Part shown: piece by piece, positions 42,201-52,048 of the stretch
Layout: each line of letters starts with the position of its first letter
Numbering within the stretch: the stretch's first letter is position 1
Origin: a bacterium
Lineage (GTDB): Bacteria > Margulisbacteria > Marinamargulisbacteria > UBA817 > JAQBTH01
Length of the DNA: 55,435 nucleotides
NCBI GenBank assembly: GCA_027623425.1
Contig: JAQBTH010000003.1
Location: forward strand, 1 to 55,435
Direction of reading: 5' to 3'
Notes under the pieces: generated by a model
Database searches by the model: none
What the model was told of the DNA's origin: nothing
The model's input: the letters and a program-made list of their open reading frames with translations, nothing else
Position numbers and translations under genes: made by a program

Positions 42201-43479
42201 TACCCAAACGATGGAGGGTTGGTGCACGGTTAAGAAGAACTGGTTGCCCTTTGATAATTTCTTCTAAAACATCCCATACATAAACGTCTTTTTGTTCGAT
42301 TTTGCGTTTAGCGCTCTTAACGTTTGTAACATAACCCTCTTCAACTAATTTTCTGATAACAAATGGTTTGAACAACTCCAATGCCATTTCTTTTGGTAAT
42401 CCGCACTGGTGAAACTGTAAATGAGGACCGACAACAATAACTGAACGGCCAGAATAATCCACACGCTTACCAAGTAAGTTTTGACGGAAACGACCCTGCT
42501 TACCTTCGATAATATTACCTAAGGATTTTAATGGGCGTCCATTTGAACCTGTAACAGCGCGCCCACGCTTACCGTTGGCAATTAACATGTCAACGGATTC
42601 TTGTAACATACGCTTTTCGTTTCGCACGATCATTTCAGGCGCACCGATATCGATAAGACGCTTAAGGCGATTGTTTCTATTTACTACGCGACGGTATAAG
42701 TCGTTTAAGTCAGACGTCGCGAAACGGCCACCTTCCAACTGAACCATAGGACGCAGATCCGGTGGCATAATAGGAATGGCTTCTAGAACCATCCATTCAG
42801 GACGATTGCCTGATGACTTAAGCGACTCAACGATTTTTAAACGCTTAGTAAGACGAAGTAATTTATGGCTTTTCGCGCCTTCTATTTCCTCACGAAGACG
42901 CTTCATTTCTTCTTCAAGATTCATGTTAGCAAGAAGCGTTTTGATGGCACTTGCGCCCATTTCCGCTTCAATTTTATCGCCATGCTCTTCTTTAGCGTCG
43001 TAATAGTCGTCTGTACCCAGAATTTGTTTATACTTGATATCAGAAATATCAGGGTGAATTTTAGTTACGATGTAAGAATCATAATAAATTACTTCTTCAA
43101 GTTCTCTAGATGTCATGTCCAAAAGCAATCCCATATAGCTAGGAATTCCTTTGAGGAACCAAATATGAGATACTGGCGCGGCCAATTCAATGTGACCCAT
43201 TCTCTCACGACGTACTTTAGAGTGAGTAACTTGTACACCACATCTCTCACAAACGATACCTCGGTAACGAACCCGACGGTATTTACCGCAGGAACATTCC
43301 CAATCTTTCACAGGTCCAAAAATCTTTTCACAGAACAAACCTTTGCGTTCAGGCTTGAAGGTACGGTAGTTGATGGTTTCTGGCTTTTCAACCTCACCAT
43401 GGGACCAGTACCTAATTTTATCTGGTGATGATAGACCTATTTCAATATATCCAAAATCTTCTGGGCTAGTTATTAACAT
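39250..43479 (-). CDS. rpoC: RNA polymerase beta' subunit (unsplit, 1409 aa)
   Basis: Zn site [21 protein letters not shown]; catalytic [12 protein letters not shown]. Confidence 0.99.
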   Translation of the reverse strand: MLITSPEDFGYIEIGLSSPDKIRYWSHGEVEKPETINYRTFKPERKGLFCEKIFGPVKDWECSCGKYRRVRYRGIVCERCGVQVTHSKVRRERMGHIELAAPVSHIWFLKGIPSYMGLLLDMTSRELEEVIYYDSYIVTKIHPDISDIKYKQILGTDDYYDAKEEHGDKIEAEMGASAIKTLLANMNLEEEMKRLREEIEGAKSHKLLRLTKRLKIVESLKSSGNRPEWMVLEAIPIMPPDLRPMVQLEGGRFATSDLNDLYRRVVNRNNRLKRLIDIGAPEMIVRNEKRMLQESVDMLIANGKRGRAVTGSNGRPLKSLGNIIEGKQGRFRQNLLGKRVDYSGRSVIVVGPHLQFHQCGLPKEMALELFKPFVIRKLVEEGYVTNVKSAKRKIEQKDVYVWDVLEEIIKGQPVLLNRAPTLHRLGIQAFDPVLVEGSAIQVHPLVCTAFNADFDGDQMAVHVPLSLEAQAECRLLIMSNNNVLSPSNGRSIITPTQDMVLGIYFLTVDDPTVEIGRNKYFATYDEAYRAYKADVIKVHSQIRIRFDGEWIETTVGRAIFNNAIWTVFDEFSLEREGYLNRTIGKKQLADLILDWYNLYDNEITSILADRLKNTGFHYATVSGISISIADLRIPKNKGDLIAKAEKDVELLDAQHKKGSMNEEEKTLRSHDVWRRVTGEISEMMEDEFGRLNNIFIMANSGARGNIDQVRQLAGMRGLMSDAQGRTVKVPIKSNFKEGLSLAEYFISCYGARKGLVDTALRTADSGYLTRRLVDVAQDVTIVEEDCGVKEGIVLEPIRDEAQEIVSLGELVEGRISLEKVEDKANNITLVEPGEVVTIKKSKRIDELGLKALKVRSIYTCLSERGVCQQCYGLDLATGRIINIGEAVGIIAAQSIGEPGTQLTMRTFHTGGVDLRKASLVTISAKSAGTIELGAGLQVAKIRDEEGNDAWLAINEGTIYINTENSGKYTVYVPQNSQLAVKDKAKVKIGDTVLSYDPSYNFIIARNSGKVQFVGFSAQVDKDSKGKVTGVFADNAGEIFVDTGKSQTFTVSKDYKDQFQKGKRAHTGMSLNSKESLAVSGIVSKVESSAKQAKKDPLFDVTINLGDAYQVYAGSILHVEDGTKIKENDVLAMDRISSEEASKTKDIVQGLPRVEELFEARRYRDNAILSEVEGIADVFTTGTQKMVAVVGESDRKEYKVADGTRVIIFSGQQIKRGDQLTSGMINPHDLLETTGVQATQKYLVEEVQRVYRSQGVSINSKHIEVIVRQMTRKILIETMGGTSLLPNDMIDVRRFEAANLKAKAEGKEPATGNRALLGITRASLSTESFISASSFQETAKVLSRAAINGEKDEMYGLKENVIIGKLIPAGTGFKHYNNISLKSTTGESLEVTEEELAFMDQEKSGELANV

Positions 43480-43501
43480 GCGCGTTCTCCCTTTACTTTA
43501 A

Positions 43502-46500
43502 TTACCGTGTGTCTATTTCATGACCATCATGCGCCATAACTCGTATGTCTAGCGCAATGGAACGCAACTCGCGAAGTAACACTCGGAATGATTCCGGGGT
43601 ACCTGGACGAGACAGCGGCTTACCTTTAATGATGGCTTCGTATGCTTTCGCACGACCGGTAAGATCATCTGATTTAATGGTCAACATTTCTTGTAGGGTA
43701 TTTGCAGCACCATATGCTTCAAGCGCCCATACTTCCATCTCACCAAATCGTTGACCACCATACTGCGCTTTACCACCCAACGGCTGTTGAGTTACAAGAG
43801 AGTACGGTCCAGTTGATCGTGCATGAATTTTGTCGTTAACAAGGTGAATCAGTTTCAGTACATACATGTACCCAACTGTTACCTCACGTTCAAACGATTC
43901 ACCGGTACGTCCATCGCGTAATGCAACAGTTCCCGTTTCTTTAATCCATTCGAATCCATCATGCTTTGACGCGTCTTTTAACTTGCCTTCTACAGTAGTT
44001 ACAGACGTATTTTTACCTTCTTTTTCAAGCGTTTGGTCAAAGAGTTGAACCTGGTAGTTTTCACCTAATACATGGGATGCCATACCAAGCAATGTTTCAA
44101 ATAACTGACCGACGTTCATACGAGATGGAACACCAAGTGGGTTCAAAATAATGTCCAATGGAACTCCATTTGGGCAGAATGGCATATCCTCTTCTGCAAG
44201 AATGGTTGAAATTACACCTTTGTTTCCATGACGTCCCGCAATTTTATCCCCGATAGAGATTTTGCGTAGCTGAGCCACGTAAACACGAACGATACAGTTT
44301 ACGCCTGGTGGTAAATCATCGTTGTTGTCTCTAGAGAAAACACGAACACCAATTACTTTTCCGGATTCACCTGATGACACTTTAAGAGATGTGTCTCTCA
44401 TGTCTCTGGCTTTGTCACCGAAAATAGCGCGTAATAGTTTTTCTTCGGCTGGTGGCTCAGTTTCGCCTTTTGGCGTCACTTTTCCTACTAAAATATCTCC
44501 GGCCTTAACAATCGCACCAATGCGAATGATACCAAGTTCGTCTAGATCGCTTAGTGCGTCTTCAGATACATTTGGAACCTCACGGGTTAACTCTTCAGGG
44601 CCAAGTTTTGTAGTTCGAACATCAACTTCATAGCGGTGAATATGTATGGATGTGAAGACATCTTCTTTAACAAGGCGATTTGAAATAATAATCGCATCCT
44701 CAAAGTTATAGCCTTCCCATGGCATGAAACCAACCAGGATATTTCGTCCTAATGCTAACTCACCATTGTGTGTAGAGGCACCATCAGCGATTAAATCGCC
44801 TTTCTTGACCTTCTGACCAAGGGTAACGACTGGATACTGATTTTTACATGTATTCTGATTTGAACGCACATACTTATGCAATTCATACGTTTCCTTTTTA
44901 CCGCCATTACCTTTAATGATAATGCTGTCTCCAGAAACGTAATCTACCACCCCATCAAGATCAGAGTGAAGCAATCCACCTGAGTCACGGGCAACCACGC
45001 GCTCCATACCAGTCCCAACGTAAGGGGCTTCTGGATTAATAAGAGGCACAGCCTGACGTTGCATGTTAGCGCCCATTAAGGCTCTGTTCGCATCATCATG
45101 TTGTAAAAATGGAATCAAGCTACATGCCACACCAATTAACTGGCGAGGAGATACACCTACGTATTCAACCTCTTCTGGTGTTACAAATTCAAAGTTTCGC
45201 GCATAACGGGCAACGACTGTCGTGCCGAGTAGCTTTCCGTTCCTAGACGGAGTGTCCCATGGGGCAATATAGAATTTTTCTTCCATATCAGCTGTCATAT
45301 GCACGACCTCTTCAGAAATTTGACCCTTCACAACTTTATGATATGGTGTTTCGATAAATCCATAGTCATTAACGCGACCATAGGTTGAAAGCGGACCAAT
45401 CAAACCAGCGTTAGGACCCTCTGGCGTTTCAATCGGGCAAATACGTCCGTAGTGAGTCGCGTGAATATCGCGCACTTCAAAGCCTGCGCGCTCTTTCGTT
45501 AAACCACCTGGCCCAAGCGCACTCAAACGTCGTTTGTGAACGATTTCAGCAAGTGGGTTAGTCTGATCCATAAACTGCGATAACTGAGAACTACCGAAGA
45601 ACTCACGCATTACCGCAACTAATGGACGAATGTTAATTAAATGTTGAGGAACTATTTTTTCATTGCCTTTAAGCGCCATTTGCTCACGGATTAAACGCTC
45701 TAAACGTGCTAATCCGATTCTAAATTGACGCTGTAACTGCTCACCAACTGTGCGAACACGTCGGTTACCTAAATGGTCGATATCATCAACCATGCCCTCT
45801 TTTTTAATTAAGGATATTAAATAGTTAACAATTCCAAGGACATCTTCTCTGCTTAAAACAGTTAAGTCGTCTTTTGTATCTATGTGCTCTAAACGACGAT
45901 TTACTTTGTAACGACCCACTTTACTTAGGTCGTACTTCGCTTCGTTAAAAAACAAGTTATCTAACAATAATTTTGCGCCATCCAATGTGATAGGCTCGCC
46001 AGAATGAAGAATCTTATAGATTTCCAACAAACTGTCTTCTTGTGACAACATTGGAGCTTTAGCTGTAGTCAATGCAAACACGTCGTTATCGATGATAGAT
46101 TTTGATAAATCTGCCTCAGAATAACCAAGCGCTCCCAAAAGATACGTAACAGGAATACGCTTCATTTTGTTTATATGAGCATAAATAATGTTATTGTGAT
46201 CGCATTCGATCTCTAACCACGCACCACGGTTGGGGATGATGGTGGCAATATAGCCGCTTTTACTTGTTGCAGTTGCTGTTTTATCACGAAAATACACGCC
46301 TGGTGAGCGTACAAATTGGCTAACAACAACCCGTTCGGCGCCATTTACAAGGAAAGTACCGCGATCTGTCATCAACGGAATATCACTCATAAACACTTCT
46401 TGCTCTTTTATCTCTCCAGTTTCACGATTTATAAGCCGCACTGGAACTTTAAGAGAGGCAGAATAGGTAACTTCCCGGCGCTTACACTCTTCAAATGATA

Positions 46501-46720
46501 ATTCAGGATCTTCTAAGTAGTACCCTTCTAAAAACTCGAGTTCATACTTACCGCCATACCCAACGATTGGGCTGACATTTTTGAACTCTTCCTTTAATCC
46601 ATCTTTAATAAAGATTTCATAGGATCGGGTTTGAATCTCTAATAAATTCGGAACGTCTAACGTTTCCTTCGGAGCTTCAGGATTTAAAAATACGCGATTT
46701 CTTGGCTTGACTTTAAACAA
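43502..46720 (-). CDS. rpoB: RNA polymerase beta subunit (1072 aa; TTG start)
   Basis: SQLSQFMDQTNPLAEIVHKRRLSALGPGGL; GDKIAGRHGNKGV; first codon at 46720 reads TTG. Confidence 0.99.
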   Translation of the reverse strand: MFKVKPRNRVFLNPEAPKETLDVPNLLEIQTRSYEIFIKDGLKEEFKNVSPIVGYGGKYELEFLEGYYLEDPELSFEECKRREVTYSASLKVPVRLINRETGEIKEQEVFMSDIPLMTDRGTFLVNGAERVVVSQFVRSPGVYFRDKTATATSKSGYIATIIPNRGAWLEIECDHNNIIYAHINKMKRIPVTYLLGALGYSEADLSKSIIDNDVFALTTAKAPMLSQEDSLLEIYKILHSGEPITLDGAKLLLDNLFFNEAKYDLSKVGRYKVNRRLEHIDTKDDLTVLSREDVLGIVNYLISLIKKEGMVDDIDHLGNRRVRTVGEQLQRQFRIGLARLERLIREQMALKGNEKIVPQHLINIRPLVAVMREFFGSSQLSQFMDQTNPLAEIVHKRRLSALGPGGLTKERAGFEVRDIHATHYGRICPIETPEGPNAGLIGPLSTYGRVNDYGFIETPYHKVVKGQISEEVVHMTADMEEKFYIAPWDTPSRNGKLLGTTVVARYARNFEFVTPEEVEYVGVSPRQLIGVACSLIPFLQHDDANRALMGANMQRQAVPLINPEAPYVGTGMERVVARDSGGLLHSDLDGVVDYVSGDSIIIKGNGGKKETYELHKYVRSNQNTCKNQYPVVTLGQKVKKGDLIADGASTHNGELALGRNILVGFMPWEGYNFEDAIIISNRLVKEDVFTSIHIHRYEVDVRTTKLGPEELTREVPNVSEDALSDLDELGIIRIGAIVKAGDILVGKVTPKGETEPPAEEKLLRAIFGDKARDMRDTSLKVSSGESGKVIGVRVFSRDNNDDLPPGVNCIVRVYVAQLRKISIGDKIAGRHGNKGVISTILAEEDMPFCPNGVPLDIILNPLGVPSRMNVGQLFETLLGMASHVLGENYQVQLFDQTLEKEGKNTSVTTVEGKLKDASKHDGFEWIKETGTVALRDGRTGESFEREVTVGYMYVLKLIHLVNDKIHARSTGPYSLVTQQPLGGKAQYGGQRFGEMEVWALEAYGAANTLQEMLTIKSDDLTGRAKAYEAIIKGKPLSRPGTPESFRVLLRELRSIALDIRVMAHDGHEIDTR

Positions 46721-46744
46721 TTTTCCAACCTCTCGTTCTAATGC

Positions 46745-46789
46745 AAAATACCCGAGGCTGCGATAAGATCGCAGTTCCTCAGGTATTTT
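46745..46789 (-). other. Long intercistronic hairpin between rplL and rpoB (attenuator or RNase processing candidate)
   Basis: AAAATACC-T-GAGG-aa-CTGCGAT-ctt-ATCGCAG-CCTC-G-GGTATTTT; 20 pairs including one G-U, 2-nt bulge. Confidence 0.75.
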
Positions 46790-46798
46790 AACGTTTGT

Positions 46799-47227
46799 TT
46801 ATTTGAACTCAACTGTAGCGCCTTGTTCTTCAAGTTGCTTTTTGATTACTTCAGCTTCTTCCTTAGCAACGCCTCCCTTAATTTCTTTCGGGGCAGCATC
46901 AACTAATTCTTTAGCCTCTTTAAGACCTAGGCCTGTGATTTCACGAACCACTTTTAACACCTGGATCTTCTTGTCTCCAGCATTCGCAAGTACAACACTA
47001 ACTGTTGAGTCTCCTGCGTCAGCATCGTCGGCACCTGCAGCACCAGGTGCAGCAGCCATCGCCATTGGGGCAGCAGCAACAACACCGAATTTGTCCTCAA
47101 GTGCTTTCACTAAATGAGACAATTCTAGTACTGTCATGCTTTCCACGCTCTCTACTACCTTTTGAGCAGTTGGAGTTAATTCGATCTTTTCTTTTGTTAC
47201 GGTTGTTTCTTCTGACATTATTTTCAC
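46799..47227 (-). CDS. rplL: 50S ribosomal protein L7/L12
   Basis: [37 protein letters not shown]. Confidence 0.97.
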   Translation of the reverse strand: MKIMSEETTVTKEKIELTPTAQKVVESVESMTVLELSHLVKALEDKFGVVAAAPMAMAAAPGAAGADDADAGDSTVSVVLANAGDKKIQVLKVVREITGLGLKEAKELVDAAPKEIKGGVAKEEAEVIKKQLEEQGATVEFK

Positions 47228-47234
47228 CTCCTAT

Positions 47235-47774
47235 TTATTCTTTTTGGTCTTTAATCGCACTCAGCACGTAGACCAAGCCACGAAGAGGGCTAGAAAGATT
47301 AAGGACAAACTGATCGATAGGAGCACGGAATGATCCGACTACTTTCGCTATCAATTCATCTTTTGACGGTAATTTGGCCAACTCCTGTATGGTGGCCTCG
47401 CTGATTGGTGCGCGGCTAAGAATGCCGCCTTTAAGCACTACAGCGTCGTTCTCTTTCATGAACGTCACAATCGCTTTAGAAGCCGTTGCGGCATCATCCT
47501 TAATAAAGAACAATGCGGTCGGGCCTTCCGTTGCGTCGCCGGAAAGATCAACTGAAAGGTTCTGAAGGGCAATACGAGTAAATGAATTCTTGTAGACTTT
47601 CATTTGAGTATTATGCTCACGCAAGATACTACGTAGAGCGCCAAACTGAGATACTTTTAAACCTCTATAATTAATAAAGATTGTGGCAACACTATCTTCC
47701 ATTCGATCCTGTAATTCGGAAACGATCTCTTGCTTTTCAGGCAATATGTGGCGTTTTACAGCTGTTTCGCTCAT
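47235..47774 (-). CDS. rplJ: 50S ribosomal protein L10
   Basis: [41 protein letters not shown]; start at 47774 gives ATGA overlap with rplA. Confidence 0.94.
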   Translation of the reverse strand: MSETAVKRHILPEKQEIVSELQDRMEDSVATIFINYRGLKVSQFGALRSILREHNTQMKVYKNSFTRIALQNLSVDLSGDATEGPTALFFIKDDAATASKAIVTFMKENDAVVLKGGILSRAPISEATIQELAKLPSKDELIAKVVGSFRAPIDQFVLNLSSPLRGLVYVLSAIKDQKE

Positions 47775-48478
47775 GCTGAAACCTCCCATTTATTTTTCTG
47801 AGACTCTACCTTAACACCAGGGCCCATTGTTGGGGCCAATACGATAGATCTCATGTACACACCTTTAGATTTTGAAGGTTTTGCCTTTTCAATAACTTCG
47901 TATATTGCAACAAAGTTATCACGCAATTTTTCACTATCAAATGACGCTTTACCAATAACACTGTGAATAATTCCGTTTTTATCATTACGGTATTCTACCT
48001 TACCTGCCTTGAAATCGGTAACTGCTTTTACAACATCTGGCGTAACAGTTCCGCTTTTAGGGCTTGGCATCAAACCTCTAGCACCAAGTACTCGGCCCAA
48101 CTTACCCACTTTGGCCATCATATCTGGAGACGCGATCAAAACGTCAAAATCTAGGAAACCGCCGCTTATTTTTTCAATAAGGTCATCGGAACCCACTTCA
48201 TTTGCGCCAGCCTTCTCAGCTAACTTTTGATTTTCACCTTCGCAAATTACAACCACGCGAACATCTTTACCAGTTCCATGCGGAAGAATAATGGTGCCGC
48301 GCACTAACTGATCAGCATGCCTAGGGTCAATTCCTAAGTTAAAATGAACTTCGATAGTTTCGTCGAACTTTGCGTTAGAGACGCCTTTAACTAATTCAAT
48401 CGCATCTGTTGGCACATAGTGCTTTTCGTTATCGATCTTTTTCGCTGCTTCAGCGTACTTTTTACCACGAAAACCCAT
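47771..48478 (-). CDS. rplA: 50S ribosomal protein L1
   Basis: [34 protein letters not shown]. Confidence 0.97.
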   Translation of the reverse strand: MGFRGKKYAEAAKKIDNEKHYVPTDAIELVKGVSNAKFDETIEVHFNLGIDPRHADQLVRGTIILPHGTGKDVRVVVICEGENQKLAEKAGANEVGSDDLIEKISGGFLDFDVLIASPDMMAKVGKLGRVLGARGLMPSPKSGTVTPDVVKAVTDFKAGKVEYRNDKNGIIHSVIGKASFDSEKLRDNFVAIYEVIEKAKPSKSKGVYMRSIVLAPTMGPGVKVESQKNKWEVSA

Positions 48479-48909
48479 TAGTCTACTACCTCCACGCCCA
48501 TACTGCGAGCCGAACCAGCCACAGTATTCATGGCAGCCTCAACGTCATATGCATTAAGGTCTTTCAATTTGATTTCAGCAATTTCACGAACTGCAGAACG
48601 GGAAATAGTTCTACCTTTTTCCCGACCAGGCATACTAGCACCTTTCTTCAGTTTTGCAAGCTTTTTTATCAGGTCGCTAACTGGCGGTGTTTTTAAAATG
48701 AATGTGAACGAGTTGTCTTCGAATACAGTAATTTCAACAGGAATAACCTGCCCCATCTTGTCTTTTGTTCTGTCGTTGTATGCTTTACAAAAATCCATAA
48801 TAGGCACACCGTGCTGACCCAATGCTGGACCAACTGGTGGTGCTGGAGTGGCTTTTCCACCCTCAATTTGTAATTTAATTAATGTTTTAATTCTTTTCTT
48901 AGGAGCCAT
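48478..48909 (-). CDS. rplK: 50S ribosomal protein L11
   Basis: [35 protein letters not shown]. Confidence 0.98.
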   Translation of the reverse strand: MAPKKRIKTLIKLQIEGGKATPAPPVGPALGQHGVPIMDFCKAYNDRTKDKMGQVIPVEITVFEDNSFTFILKTPPVSDLIKKLAKLKKGASMPGREKGRTISRSAVREIAEIKLKDLNAYDVEAAMNTVAGSARSMGVEVVD

Positions 48910-48928
48910 GTGTCTCGCGCCCTTTCTT

Positions 48929-49729
48929 CTAAGTGCCTAGTGCTTTTTCTACCTGGTCGAAGTCTAACTCTACTGGAGTTTCGCGACCAAAGATAGAAAT
49001 TAACGATTTCAACTTACCACGATCCGCATTGATCTCCGAAATAGTACCGGAATATCCGCGGAAAGGACCCGAAATAACTTTGATCATTTCATTTAACTCA
49101 AAGTCCACTTCGATTTTCTTAGTCTTGTCGCCAACTTTACGTAGGATTTTATCAATTTCTTTTGGTGAGATTGCTGTTGGGGCCTTTTTGTCTCCGACAA
49201 TTTTGGCAACACCTGGTATTTGCTTAAGCAGAAACCATGCCTCTTGATCTGGCAACATGCAAACAAAAATATATCCTGGATAGATTTTAGTCGTTCTTTC
49301 CATTCGTTTGTTATTTTTGATCTCGACCGTTTCCTCTTCAGGTAGAAGCACCCTGAAAACCTTCCCTTGAACAACATCGTTCATCATCAACAAAATGCGA
49401 TCACGAACCTTATGTTCTTGCAGAGAATAACACTGAAGTGTGTACCAACGCCGCCCGTCGTTTTCCTCATCATCATCAGAAGACGCATCACTTTCCTCTG
49501 ATTCATCTGATTCATTTTTAACAGGCTCTTGGTTGTCTATCTCTTCACTGCTTTTTTCGGCAGCTATTTCTATTGCATTCTCAGCAATAGGCTCAGCAAC
49601 TTGCGCCGCTGTGTCATCACTTGAGTCTGTCACTTCATCAGTGGACTCTTCGTCAACCGAAATCGTTTCCATCAAGGATGATTCGGAAGTGTCTTCAAAT
49701 TCGTCGATTACACCTTTGTTTTCGTCCAC
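48929..49729 (-). CDS. nusG: Transcription termination/antitermination protein NusG with acidic N-terminal extension
   Basis: [20 protein letters not shown]...[11 protein letters not shown]...[42 protein letters not shown]. Confidence 0.95.
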   Translation of the reverse strand: MDENKGVIDEFEDTSESSLMETISVDEESTDEVTDSSDDTAAQVAEPIAENAIEIAAEKSSEEIDNQEPVKNESDESEESDASSDDDEENDGRRWYTLQCYSLQEHKVRDRILLMMNDVVQGKVFRVLLPEEETVEIKNNKRMERTTKIYPGYIFVCMLPDQEAWFLLKQIPGVAKIVGDKKAPTAISPKEIDKILRKVGDKTKKIEVDFELNEMIKVISGPFRGYSGTISEINADRGKLKSLISIFGRETPVELDFDQVEKALGT

Positions 49730-49733
49730 TTAT

Positions 49734-49955
49734 CTAAATTCCTTTCAATGAGATTAATATCTTTGAAAATCCCATATCGTATATTGCTACTAACGTTGTA
49801 AAAAATATTAACATTATAATAATGATGAAACTGGCTCGTGTTACGACTGGCATTGCGGGCCAATCCACTTTGCGCAATTCGCATTGGACTCCTGATGCAA
49901 ATTCCCGAACTCCGGTTTTTGCTTTTTTTCCTTTGCTAATCGCTTTTTGACTCAT
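49734..49955 (-). CDS. secE: Preprotein translocase SecE
   Basis: ELRKVDWPAMPVVTRASFIIIIMLIFFTTLVAIYD; position before nusG. Confidence 0.93.
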   Translation of the reverse strand: MSQKAISKGKKAKTGVREFASGVQCELRKVDWPAMPVVTRASFIIIIMLIFFTTLVAIYDMGFSKILISLKGI

Positions 49956-50003
49956 CTATCATAAACCCTTTCAACTTGCTTAACCTTTAGACCGTAATTC
50001 TTT

Positions 50004-50079
50004 TGGCAGGCCCGGACGGATTCGAACCGACAACACTCGGTTTTGGAAACCGATGCTCTACCGTTGGAGCTACGGACCT
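50004..50079 (-). tRNA. tRNA-Trp (anticodon CCA)
   Basis: AGGTCCG...GGTTTCCAAAACC...GTCGGTTCGAATCCGTC CGGGCCT G CCA; full acceptor pairing and encoded CCA. Confidence 0.96.
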
Positions 50080-50129
50080 AAGGCCACACAAACTATACCG
50101 CCATGCCGAGCAGGCAGAAAGAAACAATG

Positions 50130-50158
50130 ACGATATCATAGGGCATTTGGGGTGTCAA
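50130..50158 (-). promoter_or_regulatory. Candidate promoter for the tRNA-Trp-secE-nusG operon
   Basis: Minus strand TTGACA, 17-nt spacer, TATCGT. Confidence 0.55.
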
Positions 50159-50195
50159 TAATATTTTTACCCTACCTCACCTCGCAACTAATGTA

Positions 50196-50224
50196 TTGAC
50201 ATATGTGTTTTAGAATGATAGCTT
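50196..50224 (+). promoter_or_regulatory. Candidate promoter for rplU operon
   Basis: TTGACA, 17-nt spacer, TAGCTT. Confidence 0.45.
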
Positions 50225-50240
50225 TGTAGCCTCACAATTA

Positions 50241-50266
50241 GTCCACTAGGTAGCCCCTGGGGGGAC
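50241..50266 (+). promoter_or_regulatory. Leader hairpin upstream of rplU (possible L21 leader)
   Basis: GTCC-a-CTAGG-TAGCC-CCTGG-gg-GGAC stem-loop, 34 nt upstream of rplU start. Confidence 0.45.
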
Positions 50267-50299
50267 CGTTGTGTTGAAACATTTGAATGGAGAGATAAC

Positions 50300-50770
50300 A
50301 TGTACGCAGTTGTTGAGATTAAATCTAAGCAATACACAGTAGAAGAAGGCCACATTATTGCTGTGGACAAGCTAGAAGGTAAAGAAAAAGAAGCTATTTC
50401 GTTTGAATCAGTTTTATTATTAAATGATGGTAAAGCAACCTCGATTGGTCAGCCTCACGTTGCTGGCGCAACGGTTGAAGCCACTATTCTAAGTCAAGAG
50501 CGCGACGATAAGATCGTTGTATTCAAATTTAAACGCAAAACTGGTTATAAAAAGACACAAGGTCATCGTCAAGATATAACTGTTATACAAATTGGTAAAA
50601 TATCAGCAAAAGGCGGCGCTGCAAAACCAGCCGCTAAAGCTGAGGCTAGCACTAAAGCAGAGGCTCCTGAAGCAGAGGCTCCTGAAGCAAAAGCGAAGGA
50701 CGAGAAAAAGGTTGCTGCTAAAAAGCCAGCCGCCAAAAAACCTGCTGCTAAGAAGGAAACTAAGGAGTAA
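50300..50770 (+). CDS. rplU: 50S ribosomal protein L21 with A/K/E-rich C-terminal tail
   Basis: MYAVVEIKSKQYTVEEGHIIAVDKLEG...FKRKTGYKKTQGHRQDITVIQI. Confidence 0.95.
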   Translation: MYAVVEIKSKQYTVEEGHIIAVDKLEGKEKEAISFESVLLLNDGKATSIGQPHVAGATVEATILSQERDDKIVVFKFKRKTGYKKTQGHRQDITVIQIGKISAKGGAAKPAAKAEASTKAEAPEAEAPEAKAKDEKKVAAKKPAAKKPAAKKETKE

Positions 50771-50773
50771 GAA

Positions 50774-51034
50774 ATGGCACATAAAAAAGGAAAAGGTAGT
50801 ACTAAAAACGGTCGCGATTCCCAGTCTAAAAGACTTGGCGTAAAGCGCTATGCCGGTGAAGTTGTTTCTGCTGGAAGCATCATCATTCGTCAACGTGGTA
50901 CTAAATTTCATGCTGGTGAGAACGTGGGCGTTGGTAAAGACTTTACCTTATTCGCAAAATCGGATGGCACTGTGAAATTTGAAAATGTGAATCGTCAGAA
51001 AAAACGCGTTGTAATCGTACCGGTTACTGCTTGA
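50774..51034 (+). CDS. rpmA: 50S ribosomal protein L27
   Basis: [29 protein letters not shown]. Confidence 0.97.
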   Translation: MAHKKGKGSTKNGRDSQSKRLGVKRYAGEVVSAGSIIIRQRGTKFHAGENVGVGKDFTLFAKSDGTVKFENVNRQKKRVVIVPVTA

Positions 51035-52041
51035 AGTTTGTTGATCAAGTAACTATTTCTGTGGAGGGGGGCCACGGCGGGGCTGGTGCTGTCAGCTTTC
51101 GCAGAGAGAAGTATGTGCCCAAAGGTGGGCCTGATGGGGGGAAAGGTGGTCGTGGCGGCCACGTTATTTTACTTGCGAGTACATCTGTTCAAACCTTAAT
51201 GGACTTTCGCATGGCGCGGTTATACAAAGCTAAACCAGGTGGAAAAGGTGGAAAAAAAGATTGTAGTGGATCGAATGGACAGGATACGATTGTCCGGGTA
51301 CCTTGTGGCACTATTGTTAGCAATGAAGACGGCGAAATTCTTGCCGATTTGGTGCATGATGGTGAAACCTATATTGTTGCAAAAGGTGGACAAGGTGGCC
51401 GAGGTAATGGGTCCTTTGCAACGTCTACTAATCGTTCCCCACGAATTAGCCAACCGGGCGAACCCGGCGACATACTAAAAGTTCATTTGGAATTAAAATT
51501 ATTAGCTTCAATCGGATTAGTGGGTCTGCCAAATGCTGGAAAATCTACTTTACTAAAAGCGCTTACTGCGGCTTCTGTTCGCATCGCTGACTACCCGTTT
51601 ACAACGCGGTATCCAAACTTAGGTGTATTAAAGTGGGTAGACAAAGAGGCCGTTCTTGCCGATATTCCTGGGCTTATTGAAGGCGCCTCTAAAGGACATG
51701 GACTTGGAACAGAGTTTCTTAGGCATATTGATCGCACAAAATTGTTAATTCATGTTGTGGCATTGGATGCCGATGATACACAAACGCCTCTTACCTCTTT
51801 TGATGTTGTTGTAAAGGAATTATCGACGGCAGAATACAATTTACTTGAGCGTCCAAGCATGTTGGTACTGAATAAATCTGACCTTGTGGATGAGGCGCAC
51901 ACAGCGGCGGTTGTTTCATTGTTTCAAGAACGCGGATTAACACCAATTGTTATTTCAGCGATGGGGCAACTTGGGCTTGAACCACTGAAGGATGAAATTT
52001 ATTATTCACTCTCTCGTCTTGAGGATGCAAAACCGTTATAA
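51031..52041 (+). CDS. obg: GTPase Obg/CgtA (TTG start)
   Basis: [50 protein letters not shown] start overlaps rpmA stop. Confidence 0.96.
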   Translation: MKFVDQVTISVEGGHGGAGAVSFRREKYVPKGGPDGGKGGRGGHVILLASTSVQTLMDFRMARLYKAKPGGKGGKKDCSGSNGQDTIVRVPCGTIVSNEDGEILADLVHDGETYIVAKGGQGGRGNGSFATSTNRSPRISQPGEPGDILKVHLELKLLASIGLVGLPNAGKSTLLKALTAASVRIADYPFTTRYPNLGVLKWVDKEAVLADIPGLIEGASKGHGLGTEFLRHIDRTKLLIHVVALDADDTQTPLTSFDVVVKELSTAEYNLLERPSMLVLNKSDLVDEAHTAAVVSLFQERGLTPIVISAMGQLGLEPLKDEIYYSLSRLEDAKPL

Positions 52042-52048
52042 TAAGGCT

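Noticed and set aside
42865-43428. 187-aa plus-strand ORF opposite rpoC (and many similar antisense ORFs, e.g. 31606-32037, 34146-34508)
   Set aside because: Antisense to strongly conserved genes, no RBS or family signal; expected shadow ORFs
39250-43479. Intein or insertion in rpoC
   Set aside because: Translation reads through conserved blocks without a splice-domain insert
51992-52048. ORF-track start of proBA at 51992
   Set aside because: Lies inside obg; ATG at 52049 matches the expected kinase N-terminus
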